NCBI GenBank assembly: GCA_002421405.1
Contig: DIJY01000099.1
Span: 1,274 to 8,318 of the forward strand
Direction of reading: 5' to 3'
Origin: Caryophanales bacterium UBA5632
GTDB lineage: Bacteria; Bacillota_I; Bacilli_A; Izemoplasmatales; Hujiaoplasmataceae
Length of the DNA stretch: 7,045 nucleotides
The position numbers were made by a program, and so were the translations under genes. Shown here in pieces: positions 5,479-7,045 of the stretch. The notes beneath the pieces were generated by a model, which saw only the letters and a program-made list of their open reading frames with translations, was not told the origin of the DNA and searched no databases. Position 1 is the first letter of the stretch, and the number at the start of each line of letters is the position of its first letter.

Positions 5479-6738
5479 ATGATTAATAAAGATATCGTCA
5501 TCATCGGTGGCGGCCCTGCAGGATTATCAGCGGCGATAGGGGCTTATGAATCGGGCAATAAAAGCATAGTCATTCTTGAAAGAGATAATCTTCTCGGTGG
5601 AATTCTCAACCAATGTATTCATACTGGTTTTGGACTTCATACATTCAAAGAAGAACTAACGGGACCAGAGTATTGTGAACGATATGTTGAAAAGGTTAAA
5701 AATCTTGGGATTGAATCTAAACTAGAAACCATGGTTATTGATATATCAACGGACTTAATCGTTTCTGCGATTAATGAGATAGATGGCTTAATCCAAATCC
5801 AAGCGAAAGCCGTTATATTAACGATGGGATGTCGTGAACGTCCTCGTGGCGCTTTAAACATTCCCGGTTATCGTCCGGCTGGAATATTTTCTGCGGGAAC
5901 AGCTCAAAGATTTGTCAATATTGAAGGTTACATGCCAGGAAAAACCGTTGTCATTTTAGGCTCAGGTGATATTGGTCTCATCATGGCGAGACGCATGACG
6001 CTTGAAGGTGCGAACGTCAAAATGGTCGTTGAAATCATGCCTTACTCTGGTGGATTAAAACGCAATATCGTCCAGTGTTTAGATGATTTTTCAATACCAT
6101 TAAAACTCAGTCACACAGTCACTAAAATTCATGGATCGACTCGAGTAACAGGGGTTACAATTGCCAAGGTTGATGATATGAAAAATCCAATCAAAGGAAG
6201 CGAAGAATTCGTCGAATGTGATACGTTATTGCTATCGGTTGGTCTGATTCCTGAAAATGAATTATCACGCAAGGTTGGCGTTATTATGAACCCTAAAACG
6301 CAGGGCCCAGTGGTATCTGAAAGTTTAGAAACTTCGATTCAAGGCATTTTTGCTGCCGGTAATGTTTTACATGTCCACGATCTCGTTGATCATGTCAGCA
6401 GCGAGGCCTATTTAGCTGGTAAAAATGCTGTCAAATATATTCAAGGGTTATTAGATAATCAAAATAAAATTGATATTCAATGTGGTAATGGTGTTCGATA
6501 TACAGTTCCTTCAACGCTCAATTATAAAAATGTCGAAGATTTAACCCAAGTTCGTTTTCGTACCTCTGATGTATACAAAGACGCTTATGTAAGTGTTTAT
6601 CTAGATAAAGAGCGAATCATTCATTCAAAAAAACGGATTTTAACACCTGGAGAAATGGAGCAAGTAACGATTTTAAAGAAATGGTTGCTTGAACGACCCA
6701 ATTTAAAGATAATCACAGTTATCATTGAGAAGGAGTGA
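5479..6738 (+). CDS. FAD/NAD(P)-binding oxidoreductase, partner of the GlpA-like dehydrogenase
   Basis: A two-dinucleotide-binding flavoprotein of the pyridine nucleotide-disulfide oxidoreductase type (Pyr_redox_2), 419 residues from ATG 5479. In order: FAD-binding IIGGGPAGLS at 8-17; GGILNQCIHTGFG at 40-52 with C46; TMGCRERPRGALNIPG at 115-130; a second Rossmann site VILGSGDIGL at 158-167 for NAD(P); and the closing FAD motif GIFAAGNVLHVHDLVD at 289-304. The CxxC redox pair of true disulfide reductases is absent, so it is probably an electron-transfer subunit passing electrons between the Fe-S/FAD dehydrogenase and NAD(P)+ or another carrier. Residues about 330-419 form an extra C-terminal domain seen in this subgroup. 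It lies 12 bases after the glpA-like stop and 5 bases before the DUF1667 gene, and GAAGGAG within its last codons is the ribosome binding site of the latter. Its role is comparable to GlpB by position but it is not a close look-alike. Confidence 0.88.
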   Translation: MINKDIVIIGGGPAGLSAAIGAYESGNKSIVILERDNLLGGILNQCIHTGFGLHTFKEELTGPEYCERYVEKVKNLGIESKLETMVIDISTDLIVSAINEIDGLIQIQAKAVILTMGCRERPRGALNIPGYRPAGIFSAGTAQRFVNIEGYMPGKTVVILGSGDIGLIMARRMTLEGANVKMVVEIMPYSGGLKRNIVQCLDDFSIPLKLSHTVTKIHGSTRVTGVTIAKVDDMKNPIKGSEEFVECDTLLLSVGLIPENELSRKVGVIMNPKTQGPVVSESLETSIQGIFAAGNVLHVHDLVDHVSSEAYLAGKNAVKYIQGLLDNQNKIDIQCGNGVRYTVPSTLNYKNVEDLTQVRFRTSDVYKDAYVSVYLDKERIIHSKKRILTPGEMEQVTILKKWLLERPNLKIITVIIEKE

Positions 6739-6743
6739 TTCTT

Positions 6744-7045
6744 ATGCCGACAAAAGAATTGATTTGTATTAATTGTCCGATGGGATGTTTACTCACAGTT
6801 GAACTTGATGAAAACGGAATTAAAAAGGTAACCGGAAATCAGTGTAAGCGCGGTGAACTTTATGCTGCGAAAGAAGTTCTAAATCCAAGAAGAGTCGTGA
6901 CTTCTATTGTACCCGTATTGAATGGAACCGAAGAGATGGTTTCGGTTAAAACAGCGTCTGATATTCCAAAAGATCTTATCAAACAATGTGTTTTAGAACT
7001 AAAAAATATTAAAGTTGAAGCTCCTGTTGAAATTGGACAAGTTAT
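6744..7045 (+). CDS. DUF1667 four-cysteine protein (3' end outside window)
   Basis: Partial gene, 100 residues visible of about 120 usual for the family. The N-terminus has C8-x2-C11-PMG-C15 and a fourth cysteine C34 in GNQCKRGE, a pattern like the N-terminal [4Fe-4S] site of molybdopterin oxidoreductases. The following NPRRVVTSIVPV and VKTASDIPKDLI blocks are typical of DUF1667. The role is not established; cysteine spacing and constant linkage to the two upstream flavoproteins suggest an Fe-S electron-transfer subunit of the same complex. No membrane segment is seen in the visible part. AAGGAG at 6730-6735 lies 8 bases before the ATG and overlaps the end of the upstream gene, so translational coupling is likely. 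The reading frame is open to the window edge. Confidence 0.88.
   Translation, partial: MPTKELICINCPMGCLLTVELDENGIKKVTGNQCKRGELYAAKEVLNPRRVVTSIVPVLNGTEEMVSVKTASDIPKDLIKQCVLELKNIKVEAPVEIGQV

Overview
The window is low-GC, standard-code bacterial DNA with consensus-type sigma-A promoters, strong GGAGG/GAGGTG ribosome binding sites and U-tailed intrinsic terminators. Every gene is on the + strand. This fits an anaerobic or fermentative Bacillota or Mycoplasmatota-like organism (for example a clostridial, erysipelotrichial or Acholeplasma/Izemoplasma-type lineage); the lineage is an inference. TGA is used as a stop (end of the second flavoprotein gene), which argues against a TGA=Trp mycoplasma code.

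Layout. (1) 38-622: small HD-domain metal-dependent phosphohydrolase-like protein, closed by a good intrinsic terminator (647-675). (2) 729-2132: MATE-family efflux transporter with its own extended -10 promoter; its stop codon lies in the loop of its terminator. (3) 2256-3922: a two-gene unit of a GntR/FadR-type regulator and an N-terminally anchored alpha/beta hydrolase. Its promoter (TTGAAT-N17-TATAAT) is flanked by two perfect inverted repeats, one over the -35 and one over the predicted transcription start, so autoregulation is likely. (4) 4030 to the right edge: three tightly spaced genes, namely a GlpA/LhgO-like FAD dehydrogenase with a C-terminal BFD-type [2Fe-2S] domain, a second FAD/NAD(P) oxidoreductase, and a DUF1667 four-cysteine protein cut by the window end. 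This trio recurs beside glycerol genes in anaerobes. The likely job is oxidation of glycerol-3-phosphate (or a similar 2-hydroxy substrate), with electrons passed through Fe-S centres to the second flavoprotein.

No RNA genes, mobile elements, CRISPR arrays or phage genes are visible. There is no gene-free stretch over 300 bases; the longest gaps are about 105-125 bases and contain promoters and terminators. The items most worth a second look are the regulatory DNA: a hairpin placed between a consensus Shine-Dalgarno and the start codon of the glpA-like gene, and the paired palindromes around the gntR promoter. I see no clear sign of a wholly new system.
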